Source of the DNA: Ignavibacteria bacterium
GTDB taxonomy: Bacteria; Bacteroidota; Ignavibacteria; Kapaibacteriales; Kapaibacteriaceae
Assembly: GCA_947459875.1 (NCBI GenBank)
Contig: CANHFG010000013.1
Coordinates: 1 to 40,729 of the forward strand
DNA: 40,729 nucleotides
Direction: 5' to 3'
Shown: piece by piece, positions 1-7,744 of the stretch
Position numbering within the stretch: position 1 is the stretch's first letter
Layout of the letters: every line of letters begins with the position of its first letter
Translations under genes and position numbers: made by a program
The notes under the pieces: generated by a model
Told to the model about the DNA's origin: nothing
The model's database searches: none
Seen by the model: the letters and a program-made list of their open reading frames with translations, nothing else

Positions 1-176
1 CACTACCCTTCGGTATCCTGAAGTTTCTGGGTCGCCTTTCCAAGCGCTTCAACTACGTGGCCCATATCGTCGAGGCCCTGAATAACTACCCGGAAAAGTT
101 CGCCGGCAAGCGCGCATGGCAGGAGCTGGGCGAGCCGCAGATCAGTCTCATGGACTACATCAGACGCATTGAGTGA
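1..176 (+). CDS. C-terminal fragment of an unidentified protein (5' truncated by window edge)
   Basis: An open frame enters from the window start (codons begin at base 3) and ends at TGA 174-176, giving about 57 residues. The tail is basic and aromatic-rich, containing KFLGRLSKRFNYVAHIVEAL and ending in DYIRRIE. Codon use matches the neighbouring genes, so I take it as a genuine gene end. I do not recognise the family, and no catalytic motif is visible in this short piece. It converges with the dtxR-like gene, whose stop lies 9 bases further on, and no stem-loop terminator is visible in that gap. Confidence 0.6.
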   Translation, partial: LPFGILKFLGRLSKRFNYVAHIVEALNNYPEKFAGKRAWQELGEPQISLMDYIRRIE

Positions 177-185
177 CAAGTGACG

Positions 186-848
186 TCAGATCTGGTCGAC
201 AAACAAGCGCTGGACGATCGCGTTCGGAAGGCGAACGGTCTTGTGCGTAGAGGACACGTCGATCATGATGTAGGATGATGCGGTCTTTAGCACTGTGCAG
301 GTTGTGCCGATCGTGATACCTTTCGACGAGAGAAAGACCAAGGCGTCGCGCTGTGAACTGTCCACTCGGCGGATCGTGACGGTGGCTGGGGCAGGAACGT
401 CCAACAGGCACGGCCAAGGGGTGGGCGGCAGAACGCCATCCCGACCCGGAATCGGGTCGCCATGCGGATCATACAGAGGGTTTCCCAGCATCGATGCTAT
501 ACGGTCCTCGAACTCTTCGCTGATGTAATGCTCAAGCCGATCGGCCTCCTCATGTACATCTGCCCAGTCGTATCCGAGTGCCGTTGAAAGGTAGGTCTCA
601 AGAAGTCGATGATGACGGATCATTTCAAGCGCCGCAGTGCGCCCGCTTTCTGTCAGGGCAACGCCATGGTAGGACTGATGATCTACCAGATGACAGTCGG
701 CGAGCTTCTTGATCATGGATGTCACGGAAGCCGGCTGAACATTGAGCGTCTGCGCGATCCGGGTTGTTGGTACACGCGTATGATCAGCCGTAAGCATGAA
801 GATGGTCTTCAGGTAGTCTTGCATTGAATGTGTCAGGTTCACTGCCAT
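186..848 (-). CDS. DtxR/MntR-family metal-dependent transcriptional repressor
   Basis: The 220-residue protein has the DtxR family layout. A winged helix-turn-helix (about residues 5-65; VQPASVTSMIKKL is the recognition helix region) is followed by a metal-binding/dimerisation domain and a C-terminal FeoA-like SH3 domain (about 145-220). Likely metal ligands are D11, H79/H80, E106 and H107, and the family signature GNPLYDPHGDPIP is present near residue 121. Such proteins bind Fe(II) or Mn(II) and repress uptake genes. The ATG lies inside the end of the TonB receptor gene (10-base overlap), so the two are translationally coupled. With feoAB nearby, iron is the most likely effector, but Mn cannot be excluded: the position equivalent to MntR Glu11 is K14, unlike classical MntR. 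Confidence 0.9.
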   Translation of the reverse strand: MAVNLTHSMQDYLKTIFMLTADHTRVPTTRIAQTLNVQPASVTSMIKKLADCHLVDHQSYHGVALTESGRTAALEMIRHHRLLETYLSTALGYDWADVHEEADRLEHYISEEFEDRIASMLGNPLYDPHGDPIPGRDGVLPPTPWPCLLDVPAPATVTIRRVDSSQRDALVFLSSKGITIGTTCTVLKTASSYIMIDVSSTHKTVRLPNAIVQRLFVDQI

Positions 849-3154
849 GTCACCCCCATTGAGCAGGAAACGGTGCGTGGACGCAGGGGACCGTAGAAGT
901 ACGCGGCATCGCGCTGCGACCCGCGCTCGAGATCACGCTGGTAAGCATTAAGGATGTTTACGATGCCCAGCCCCAATGTCACGCCCACGGTGCCGAGTCG
1001 AGTAGCATAGGTTCCCTGTATTCCAAGGTCGGCAAACCAGGGCGTACGTATACGTTCGATCAGACGCTCGTTGACCACCCACATGGGGCCCGTCAGTACG
1101 CACGAAGCATCGAAGGTTAGGGCACTTGTAGGCGTCCACGTGGCAATGGCGGATGCGTACACGTCCGGTGTGCGAAGAATGCTCTGCGTTGTTACCACAG
1201 CCCCCTGGTCTGATTCAGCCATAACCTGTGCGGTTGTGTACCTGGCGTATTGCAGGGTGAGCGATGTTGTGAGCTCAAAGGTCCGAGCAAACGCATAGCG
1301 CAATTCCAGATTTGTGCCCGCCACGTATGATGCGTCGCCATTGGTCTTGCGAGCGATCGAGGCATTGCTGCCCGGCAGTGAGTCCGACGTCAGAGCGGTG
1401 ACGAATGGCGACGTCAGCATCGTTGCAAACAGGTCCGCTGTGATACCCAATGCCGTCGTTGGTGTGGCCATCGTTCCATCCATTGACAGTGTGATGCTGT
1501 GCGATAGTTCTGGCCGAAGGCCGGGATCAAGGCGGATAAGTCTGGCAGCCCCCTGCAAGGTGGAGATATGCAGATCTTCATCAAATGCCTGCGGTCCGCG
1601 AAAGCCCGAAGCATAGGTCGTGCGTAGCTGCCAGTCATCATTGATACGTCCGATGACGGAGATCCGGGGATTCAGAACGAAGAACGACGTGTTGACCGAT
1701 TCACTGCTGAGACTGTCGAACCTGTACCGACCGTCGATGCGAAGAGCATCGGCTCGCAGCCCCAGTGCAACGGAAATGCTCGAGCCGGGTGCGATCTGAA
1801 CCTGCGCATAGGATCCGACATCGTTGATGCGCTGTTCGATGCGCCGTGCGTACCCGGGCATGGCGTCGTCAACATCCGCATGCTGGACCTCAATGCCTCC
1901 GATAACGAGAAGGGGAATCGTGCCGAGGGACCATGACCGGGTGGTTACCTGCACGCCGGCTACGCCGATCTCATCGTCGGTGGTGCCAAAGAAGCGTGCT
2001 GCCTCGGATGCCATTGCGGGATCTCCACCAGTGCCACCGTAGTAGCTTGCACGCCGGGTCGATCGGGCCGACACATACAGATGAAGTCGCGACGCCCGAT
2101 CGTCGAATGCATGTTCATAGGAGACGGCACCACCGGCGATGGCATGATCGATCTGCTCTGCGATGTCGGCCTCATAGGGAGGTCTGTCAAAGAGATTCCC
2201 ACCTCTGCGGAACTCGCGGATCCAGTGCGCATCAAGCGTCAGCCGATCACGCTCGGAGAACTCGTGCACAGCACGCATTCCGCCGGATGTTGTCCTGGTC
2301 AGCGGCACCTCACTATAGGTGTCCCCATTGTGATCGTACGCCGAGCGGCTACGAGTAACGCCAAAGACGGAGACGCCGGTGCTCAGATCGGCCGATGCCC
2401 AGGTGCCACGCAGCGACGTCATCGCGTCGGGAGTCCGACCGTTCAGCCACGAGCCGGTGGATGAGGCAGATAGCGACGTGGTCGTCGGATCACGCGGAAT
2501 CACATTGACGGTTCCGGCCACAGCTCCTGCGCCATACAGTGCACTGCCCGCGCCACGCACCACCTCGATCCGGTCGATCATTTCAATCGGGATGTGCTCA
2601 AGACCATATACGCCGGCAAGCGACGAGAATACCGGTCGCGAGTCGATGAGGATCTGTGTGTACGGACCCTGCAGACCGTTGAGGCGCACCTGCGTGAAGC
2701 CGCAGTTCTGACAGTTGTTCTCCAGACGCAGGCCCGGCTGGAAGGACAGACCCTCGGCCATGGACAGCGCCTGGACGGCGCGAAGTGCGTCACGATCGGT
2801 CAGCGACACCAGTATCGGTGATTCGTCACGGGGCTGGGCAGTTCGCGCTCCCGTGACCGTGATCTGCGCCGCATCGAACGAACGCGGTTCAAGGTACAGC
2901 GTCAGCGTGTCACCAACGCTCCCGATGACAACGGTGTCCACCCGAGGATCGTACCCCGCCATTGTGGTTCTAACAACAACGGTATCAGTGCATTCTCTCA
3001 AGATTGCCACACCACGGAAATCCGTGATCGCCCCGCTCGTGACATTTCGCACGGTTGCGCCTCGAATGGTACGGCGCGTATCGGCGTCTCGAACCGTTAT
3101 CGGAAGGTCCGTCAGTAAGCCCACATACATAAGGCCAATGATGATCATGTGCAT
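839..3154 (-). CDS. TonB-dependent outer-membrane receptor, probably for an iron or other metal chelate
   Basis: The protein is about 771 residues. A short hydrophobic N-terminus is followed by a carboxypeptidase-regulatory-like beta domain (about 18-95), a plug domain (about 105-225) and a 22-strand-type barrel to the C-terminus. The plug carries the pattern IDRIEVVRGAGSALYGAGAV typical of ferric-siderophore/cobalamin receptors, preceded by an NNCQNCGFTQ motif with two cysteines. It would import a substrate across the outer membrane using TonB-ExbBD energy. I chose ATG 3152-3154; a TTG at 3158-3160 and an ATG at 3146-3148 are alternatives. A TAnnTTTG promoter element and a palindromic operator candidate sit directly before the start. 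It is co-transcribed with the downstream DtxR-like repressor, consistent with autoregulated metal uptake. The exact ligand cannot be read from sequence. Confidence 0.9.
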   Translation of the reverse strand: MHMIIIGLMYVGLLTDLPITVRDADTRRTIRGATVRNVTSGAITDFRGVAILRECTDTVVVRTTMAGYDPRVDTVVIGSVGDTLTLYLEPRSFDAAQITVTGARTAQPRDESPILVSLTDRDALRAVQALSMAEGLSFQPGLRLENNCQNCGFTQVRLNGLQGPYTQILIDSRPVFSSLAGVYGLEHIPIEMIDRIEVVRGAGSALYGAGAVAGTVNVIPRDPTTTSLSASSTGSWLNGRTPDAMTSLRGTWASADLSTGVSVFGVTRSRSAYDHNGDTYSEVPLTRTTSGGMRAVHEFSERDRLTLDAHWIREFRRGGNLFDRPPYEADIAEQIDHAIAGGAVSYEHAFDDRASRLHLYVSARSTRRASYYGGTGGDPAMASEAARFFGTTDDEIGVAGVQVTTRSWSLGTIPLLVIGGIEVQHADVDDAMPGYARRIEQRINDVGSYAQVQIAPGSSISVALGLRADALRIDGRYRFDSLSSESVNTSFFVLNPRISVIGRINDDWQLRTTYASGFRGPQAFDEDLHISTLQGAARLIRLDPGLRPELSHSITLSMDGTMATPTTALGITADLFATMLTSPFVTALTSDSLPGSNASIARKTNGDASYVAGTNLELRYAFARTFELTTSLTLQYARYTTAQVMAESDQGAVVTTQSILRTPDVYASAIATWTPTSALTFDASCVLTGPMWVVNERLIERIRTPWFADLGIQGTYATRLGTVGVTLGLGIVNILNAYQRDLERGSQRDAAYFYGPLRPRTVSCSMGVTWQ

Positions 3155-3157
3155 GCA

Positions 3158-3180
3158 CAAATTTAGGTATCTCTAAAACT
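3158..3180 (-). promoter_or_regulatory. Receptor promoter with overlapping DtxR-type operator candidate
   Basis: On the minus strand TAAATTTG (3165-3158) matches the TAnnTTTG -7 element of Bacteroidota and ends 3 nt before ATG 3154. Overlapping it, bases 3161-3176 form the inverted repeat TTTAG-N6-CTAAA, which resembles DtxR/MntR-family operators. A repressor bound here would block both polymerase and translation start. The regulator encoded by the second gene of the operon is the obvious candidate, which is inference. Confidence 0.55.
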
Positions 3181-3191
3181 GTGCCGCCGGC

Positions 3192-3219
3192 CACACCTCA
3201 CACTTCACACCTCACATCA
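3192..3219. repeat. Heptad tandem repeat, CACACCT type, 4 units
   Basis: Four in-phase 7-bp units read CACACCT, CACACTT, CACACCT, CACATCA. The array covers the stop codon (TGA on the minus strand, 3217-3219) of the anti-sigma-like gene and fills the spacer before the receptor promoter. The same unit recurs at 5542-5569, on the other side of the sigma-factor operon. Confidence 0.75.
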
Positions 3220-4215
3220 ACGCACAACATAGATGAAGCGCTCCATGCTGCCATCCTTTCGGGTGATACGCACGTCGTACGTTGCAGTGCGTACATTGCT
3301 GATCCGCAGTTCGGTTGTGCCGTCCTGATGCGATACCCATTGTCTGGCTGCATCGATAGGTTTACCATCAGCTGTGTGAATGGAAACGTTCTGCCATGGA
3401 CTGTTGCCGCTGGAAAGGTCGACGACAGCCGTTCTGTCCGGCTGCAGCCACGAGGACTGAACGGGGAGGATGGTAGACGGATACCCATCAACAGGAAGCT
3501 TCTGGAGGAGGATGCTGTCGGCATCGTACCAGAGCAGTATGTTGCCCCGACTTGAGCTAACGCGGATTGCAATCAAAGCGTTGCTTGGCCTTCGGCCATC
3601 GACGCGCTCAACGTCGTACAGTAGCTCACCGTCAGCCTTTGTAACGCGAACAGGCGAAGGTGAAGGGGCGGTGCAGACAATATTGCGCAGGTCCCCGCCA
3701 GCACACGTGATCGATAGGCATGTCTCGGTTTTACCGGCACTATCGGCTGACACCACGCGATCACCCGAGCCGATGATCGAAAGAATGGTTTCAATGGCAT
3801 TTATGTCGATTGCGAGTCGCTGCTGCACCTCCCGACTAGCAATGACGACTGGAAGCGGCATGAAGGAGGACGGCATGCTGGCAGTGAAGCGTCGTTTGAT
3901 CGCTGACGCGGCGACGGTCCGATGCGGCGTGGCGAGTTTGGCCACGGTTACAGACGCGTGGGCATCGGCCAGCCGGGCATTCGCAGATGTAGACGGCACA
4001 TACGAGTGATCATGCGACGGCGGTTCGGTATGCATGTACGTGCGGACCAGTATCGCAATGGTCATGGCCGACAACAGACCCAGCGCAAGCATCGTGCGGC
4101 GTGCTTTGCTATTGCGCGTTTCGAGCGCATCTGCTCGAAGCAGAGACTGTTCCAGCGAAATGTCGACCTTTTCATTGCGTAATGAACGAAGTAGATCCAA
4201 GTGCTCGCTACTCAT
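3217..4215 (-). CDS. Membrane anti-sigma-like protein with a T9SS-like C-terminal domain
   Basis: The 332-residue protein is encoded directly after an ECF sigma factor, with an 8-base overlap. The N-terminus (1-42) is charged and cytoplasmic in character. One membrane helix spans about 40-60 (LALGLLSAMTIAILV), followed by a long extracytoplasmic region. The last ~80 residues look like a type A T9SS sorting/beta-sandwich domain: a DLSSG strand, a GKPID turn, a LRISNVRTATYDVRI strand and an FIYVVR end. The topology and gene order fit a membrane-bound regulator of the sigma factor, but I see no canonical zinc anti-sigma motif. A sorting-like domain on a protein with an uncleaved internal helix is odd; it may simply be a folded sensor domain. 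Function inferred from context. Confidence 0.65.
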   Translation of the reverse strand: MSSEHLDLLRSLRNEKVDISLEQSLLRADALETRNSKARRTMLALGLLSAMTIAILVRTYMHTEPPSHDHSYVPSTSANARLADAHASVTVAKLATPHRTVAASAIKRRFTASMPSSFMPLPVVIASREVQQRLAIDINAIETILSIIGSGDRVVSADSAGKTETCLSITCAGGDLRNIVCTAPSPSPVRVTKADGELLYDVERVDGRRPSNALIAIRVSSSRGNILLWYDADSILLQKLPVDGYPSTILPVQSSWLQPDRTAVVDLSSGNSPWQNVSIHTADGKPIDAARQWVSHQDGTTELRISNVRTATYDVRITRKDGSMERFIYVVR

Positions 4216-4711
4216 GTTGACCTCGCATTGCTTCTTTGCGTAGCGCCTCTCTGGCGCGCAGTAGACGGGCTTTCAGGCCGCCAACGGTTCCCCCGTGAAT
4301 CTCAACAACCTCGGCAGGTGTCCACCCCAGCACGTCAATCATGACAAGGCACTCACGGTATTGCGCCGGTAGCCGCTGCAGCATAGCCCGCACCAGAGAT
4401 GCATCCGTATGCACATCGGGCTGTGGATCCGATGCTACAATGTCCAAATCCTTTGGCCACGGATGGAAGAGTCGTCGGCGCAGCTGCTGGCGCATATACA
4501 CTCGGTGTGCGGTACGGAACAGGTACGTACGGAATGCCTGGGGATCACGCACCGAGTTCCATGACTCGAGAGTCTTCAAGATGGTCTCCGCGACGAGGTC
4601 CTGAGCATCGTCACGTGATCGCGTTAGCGATCGCGCAAAGCGAGCAAGGTCGTCGTGGTGCAGCGACAGTGCTTCGAGAAACGCCGGGTCATCGCGGAGA
4701 CCGATCTTCAT
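4208..4711 (-). CDS. ECF-family RNA polymerase sigma factor
   Basis: The 167-residue protein has sigma region 2 at about residues 15-85, including DDAQDLVAETILKTL and FRTYLFRTAHRVY, and region 4 at about 105-160, where LPAQYRECLVMIDVLGWTPAE is followed by a helix-turn-helix. Length and order are typical of extracytoplasmic-function sigma factors. It starts 7 bases after the DUF1573 gene stop and its 3' end overlaps the anti-sigma-like gene, giving a three-gene operon. It probably redirects transcription in response to an envelope signal sensed by the downstream membrane protein. Its regulon is unknown; the adjacent receptor gene is a possible target. Confidence 0.93.
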   Translation of the reverse strand: MKIGLRDDPAFLEALSLHHDDLARFARSLTRSRDDAQDLVAETILKTLESWNSVRDPQAFRTYLFRTAHRVYMRQQLRRRLFHPWPKDLDIVASDPQPDVHTDASLVRAMLQRLPAQYRECLVMIDVLGWTPAEVVEIHGGTVGGLKARLLRAREALRKEAMRGQHE

Positions 4712-4718
4712 TGATACG

Positions 4719-5432
4719 TCAGTTTAGAGCTGTGCCGTAGGTTGGAATCTCAATATCATCAGATTCCTTACCATCGCTTGAAGTGAATCGCAACATACTC
4801 TGAAAGCGCCCGGATTTCGTTGGAGTATAGACAAGCGTTACCTGGCGCTGCTCCTTCGGTGCAAGGACGATCGCCTCGGGGATATCCACCGTCATGCCAT
4901 CGTCCGCACGAACATTCGAAACGGCTACCGGCACCATACCCGGGTTCACAATCGTAATGGTGGTCTTGGCCGGCGATCCAACCCTGGCGTCGTTGATCGC
5001 AGCAAAACCGGCAGGCGCGATCGACACCAGGCGCTGAATGTCAACCTTGAGCGTAACGCTCTGCTGGGATGTATCCGAACCATGCACGCTGCGCACGGCA
5101 ACATTGCGCTGCAACGGTCCATTCTGGGAAGCGTTGATGTTTAGCTTCACACGAACCACAGTTTCCTCACCGGGAGCAAGAACCTTCTGTCCGAGTTCGG
5201 CCGTCGTGCAGCCGCATCCGGGCTTGACATCCAAGATCTCCAGTGGGCCCTGCTCAGCCCCATTCCTGAATCGTATCTCGGCCGTGAGATAGCCGCTTTT
5301 GGGTGCACGAACCGTGCCCCAGTCATACACTTCCGTTAGCTCAAGGGCAGGACGCGTCCCACCCGTCGTCATCGCCGGAGACTGCAGTGCCAGCCCCGTT
5401 ATCAGAATGCTTGCGCAGATGAATCGAATCAT
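4719..5432 (-). CDS. Exported DUF1573-family protein
   Basis: The 237-residue protein has an N-terminal signal peptide (ICASILITGLALQSPA) followed by two Ig-like/ASH-type beta domains. The first contains the hallmark DUF1573 cysteine motif KPGCGCTTAE (C73, C75) and a GEETVVRVKLN strand; the second repeats the pattern at about 140-235. DUF1573 proteins are common exported proteins of unknown role in Bacteroidota. It heads the operon with the ECF sigma factor, so it may be sensed by or feed into that pathway (inference). A TATCTTTT sequence on the minus strand at 5512-5505, 73 nt before the ATG, is a weak promoter candidate. Confidence 0.85.
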   Translation of the reverse strand: MIRFICASILITGLALQSPAMTTGGTRPALELTEVYDWGTVRAPKSGYLTAEIRFRNGAEQGPLEILDVKPGCGCTTAELGQKVLAPGEETVVRVKLNINASQNGPLQRNVAVRSVHGSDTSQQSVTLKVDIQRLVSIAPAGFAAINDARVGSPAKTTITIVNPGMVPVAVSNVRADDGMTVDIPEAIVLAPKEQRQVTLVYTPTKSGRFQSMLRFTSSDGKESDDIEIPTYGTALN

Positions 5433-5541
5433 TGTTGCGCCTTTCTCGTTGGTGAAAAAACTGGCACATTAGTGCCCATGGGAGAAAGGAGACACGAGGC
5501 CGAAAAAAGATACGGTAGGAAGCTAGGAGGGATGACGGCAC

Positions 5542-5569
5542 CACACCCCACACCTCAAACCTCACACCC
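5542..5569. repeat. Heptad tandem repeat, CACACCT type, 4 units
   Basis: Four in-phase units read CACACCC, CACACCT, CAAACCT, CACACCC. They lie between the divergently transcribed DUF1573 and feoA genes, just before the feoA promoter. Unit and strand are the same as at 3192-3219, so the sigma operon is bracketed by this family. The rest of the 172-base divergent spacer holds only promoter-like sequences. Confidence 0.75.
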
Positions 5570-5576
5570 ATTTCCG

Positions 5577-5597
5577 TATCTTTGGAATCAGTCCAAA
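5577..5597 (+). promoter_or_regulatory. feoA promoter with overlapping palindrome
   Basis: TATCTTTG at 5577-5584 matches the TAnnTTTG -7 element and lies 20 nt before the feoA ATG. Bases 5581-5597 form the perfect inverted repeat TTTGGA-N5-TCCAAA, overlapping the -7 element and transcription start. Its position suits a metal-responsive repressor site. Its half-site resembles but is not identical to the palindrome at the receptor promoter, so binding by the same regulator is only a hypothesis. Confidence 0.55.
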
Positions 5598-5604
5598 TAA
5601 GCAC

Positions 5605-5886
5605 ATGAAGCAGCTAGATACATGTCCCGTCGGGACGCGGTGCAGGATCCTTGCCGTAGCAGGCGAGGAGTCGTGTGTGCGGCGTGCAAGGGAGCTGGGA
5701 CTGGTCGAAGGGGTGTGCTGCTCTGTGGAACGGAAAGCCCCTTTCCATGGACCCGTAGAGATCTCCACAGGACAGTCGCGGCTGGGCGTACGGCTCGGAA
5801 AAGAGCTGTCAATCATCGTCGAGGTGATCGATGCGGCACATCAGCAGCTGATGGGGCGGACGCCACACGGTGTACATGCCGGCTGA
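5605..5886 (+). CDS. feoA: Ferrous iron transport protein A
   Basis: The 93-residue protein is a single FeoA (SH3-like) domain: an N-terminal LDTCPVGTRCRILAV strand pair, RRARELGLVEG for the conserved RLxxLGlxxG motif, and a C-terminal SRLGVRLGKELS strand. FeoA is a small cytoplasmic partner of FeoB needed for Fe(II) uptake. The gene overlaps the start of feoB by 11 bases, so the two are translationally coupled. Length is slightly above the usual 75-85 residues because of a short C-terminal tail. Confidence 0.9.
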   Translation: MKQLDTCPVGTRCRILAVAGEESCVRRARELGLVEGVCCSVERKAPFHGPVEISTGQSRLGVRLGKELSIIVEVIDAAHQQLMGRTPHGVHAG

Positions 5887-7726
5887 GGCGGGGATGCGCG
5901 TAGCGGTTGTCGGGACGCCCAACGTCGGCAAGTCGACGTTGTTCAATGAGCTCACCGGGCTGGCCCAGCGTGTGGGCAACTTCCCGGGCGTGACGGTTGA
6001 GCCCCTTCTCGGACGCATATCTGACGGCACTGCAACGGTCGAATTGATCGATCTGCCGGGTATCTATGGCATGTCTGCGGCATCGGAAGACGAACGCATG
6101 ACGATCGATGTGCTTGCCGGACGCCATCCGGCGATCCCCGCACCCGATGCAATTCTGCTGGTGATCAATGCCTCGGCGCCCGATAAGTGTCTGGTGCTTT
6201 TTAGTCAACTGGCTGAGCTCGGCCTGCCGATGCTCATCGCCGCAACGATGGTCGATTCGGTCAAGGGGCGAGGTGGTGTCTTCGACGATATCGCCCTCGG
6301 GCATGCGCTTGGCGTGCCTGTGCATGGCGTTGTGGGACGCAAAGGCATCGGCATTGGTGACCTGCGCGATGGGCTGATGTGCGCCGAATGGCAGGTTCCC
6401 AAGGCCGCTGTGGACCCTGCCGCTGACATCAGCGCGCGCTTTGCGTGGTCGCGGTCGGTGTCCGAATCTGTTCTTACCGAGGGCGCTGCCGATGTTGTCA
6501 GCACCCGCCTTGATGCCGTGCTTCTGCATCCGGTGTGGGGCACACTGTCGTTCCTCATCGTCATGGGGCTCTTTTTCCAGTCGATCTTTACCTGGGCCCA
6601 GCCACTGATGGATCTCATCGACGGGGGAGTGGGCGCTCTGCAGGCAGTGGCCGAGCAGTGGATCACGAATCCGCTCCTGGCCTCGTTCGTAACAAAGGGT
6701 ATTATCGGTGGTGTTGGGTCGGTGGTGGTCTTTCTTCCGCAGATCCTGCTTCTGAACCTACTGGTGACGTTTCTGGAAGAGTGTGGTTACCTGGCGAGGG
6801 CGGCATTTCTGGTGGATCGTGCCATGGGGCTGTTCGGACTGCAGGGACGGTCCTTCATTCCACTGCTGGGATCGTTTGCCTGTGCCATCCCGGGCATCAT
6901 GTCGGCCCGCATCATTCCATCCTATCGCGATCGTATGGCAACCATCATGGCCACACCGCTCATGACGTGCTCGGCGCGTCTGCCGGTGTATCTGCTGCTG
7001 ATCGGCGCCATGATCCCGGCCACAACGGTACTGGGAGTCTTCTCGCTGCAGGCCGTGGTGATGGCTGCGCTTTATGCGGCAGGTGCGCTCAGTGGACTGC
7101 TCATAGCGCTCCTACTCAAGCGGACGATGTTCCGTGGCGGCGTAGTGCCGTTTCTGATCGAGTTCCCGCCATACCGTCTGCCGTCGGCCAAGAGTCTCGG
7201 GGTGACGATGGTCAACCGCAGCAAGGATTTTCTGAAGACTGCCGGTACTGTCATCCTTGGCTTCAGCATTGCCCTATGGATCCTTACCGAACTGCCGCGC
7301 GCCGATGTGTCGGGTGCGGCATCGCCCGTGGAAGCATCCCGCATCCAGATCGAGCAGTCGTATGCGGCCGACCTTGGCCGAGCTATCCAGCCGGTGTTTG
7401 AGCCCCTTGGCTTTGACTGGCGCGTCACTCTTGGTATCATCAGTTCGTACGCTGCACGAGAGACCTTTGTTGCCGCCATGGGGCAGATCTACGCCGCCGA
7501 TGTTCAGGAAAATGATGTGCAGCTGCGCGACGTGCTGAGCTCGCGATATTCGCTATCGGTTGGTCTCTCCCTTCTGGCCTTCTATGTGTTTGCACTGCAG
7601 TGCATCAGTACCATGGCAATCATGAAGCGCGAGACCGGTTCATGGAAATGGCCCGCTCTGGCCTTTGTCATCACGTTCGTTTTGGCCTATGTTTCGGCCT
7701 GGATCGTTGGCATCCTGAGTCGATAA
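5876..7726 (+). CDS. feoB: Ferrous iron transporter B (GTPase-permease)
   Basis: The 616-residue protein imports Fe(II) across the inner membrane. The N-terminal G domain has G1 GTPNVGKST (13-21), a switch I region with NFPGVTVEP, G3 DLPG (59-62) and a G5-like GVVGRKGIG. The membrane part (about 225-616) has the Gate-type repeats with EECGYLARAAFLVDR, GLQGRSFIPLLGSFACAIPG and a second half with TCSARLPVYLLLIGA. The G4 motif, normally NxxD, reads TMVD (124-127), an uncommon change that could weaken guanine specificity. It is at the short end for FeoB. ATG 5876 was chosen over GTG 5870. It lies downstream of feoA and near a DtxR-type regulator. Confidence 0.94.
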   Translation: MPAEAGMRVAVVGTPNVGKSTLFNELTGLAQRVGNFPGVTVEPLLGRISDGTATVELIDLPGIYGMSAASEDERMTIDVLAGRHPAIPAPDAILLVINASAPDKCLVLFSQLAELGLPMLIAATMVDSVKGRGGVFDDIALGHALGVPVHGVVGRKGIGIGDLRDGLMCAEWQVPKAAVDPAADISARFAWSRSVSESVLTEGAADVVSTRLDAVLLHPVWGTLSFLIVMGLFFQSIFTWAQPLMDLIDGGVGALQAVAEQWITNPLLASFVTKGIIGGVGSVVVFLPQILLLNLLVTFLEECGYLARAAFLVDRAMGLFGLQGRSFIPLLGSFACAIPGIMSARIIPSYRDRMATIMATPLMTCSARLPVYLLLIGAMIPATTVLGVFSLQAVVMAALYAAGALSGLLIALLLKRTMFRGGVVPFLIEFPPYRLPSAKSLGVTMVNRSKDFLKTAGTVILGFSIALWILTELPRADVSGAASPVEASRIQIEQSYAADLGRAIQPVFEPLGFDWRVTLGIISSYAARETFVAAMGQIYAADVQENDVQLRDVLSSRYSLSVGLSLLAFYVFALQCISTMAIMKRETGSWKWPALAFVITFVLAYVSAWIVGILSR

Positions 7727-7744
7727 CTCTGCATAGGTTCGACC

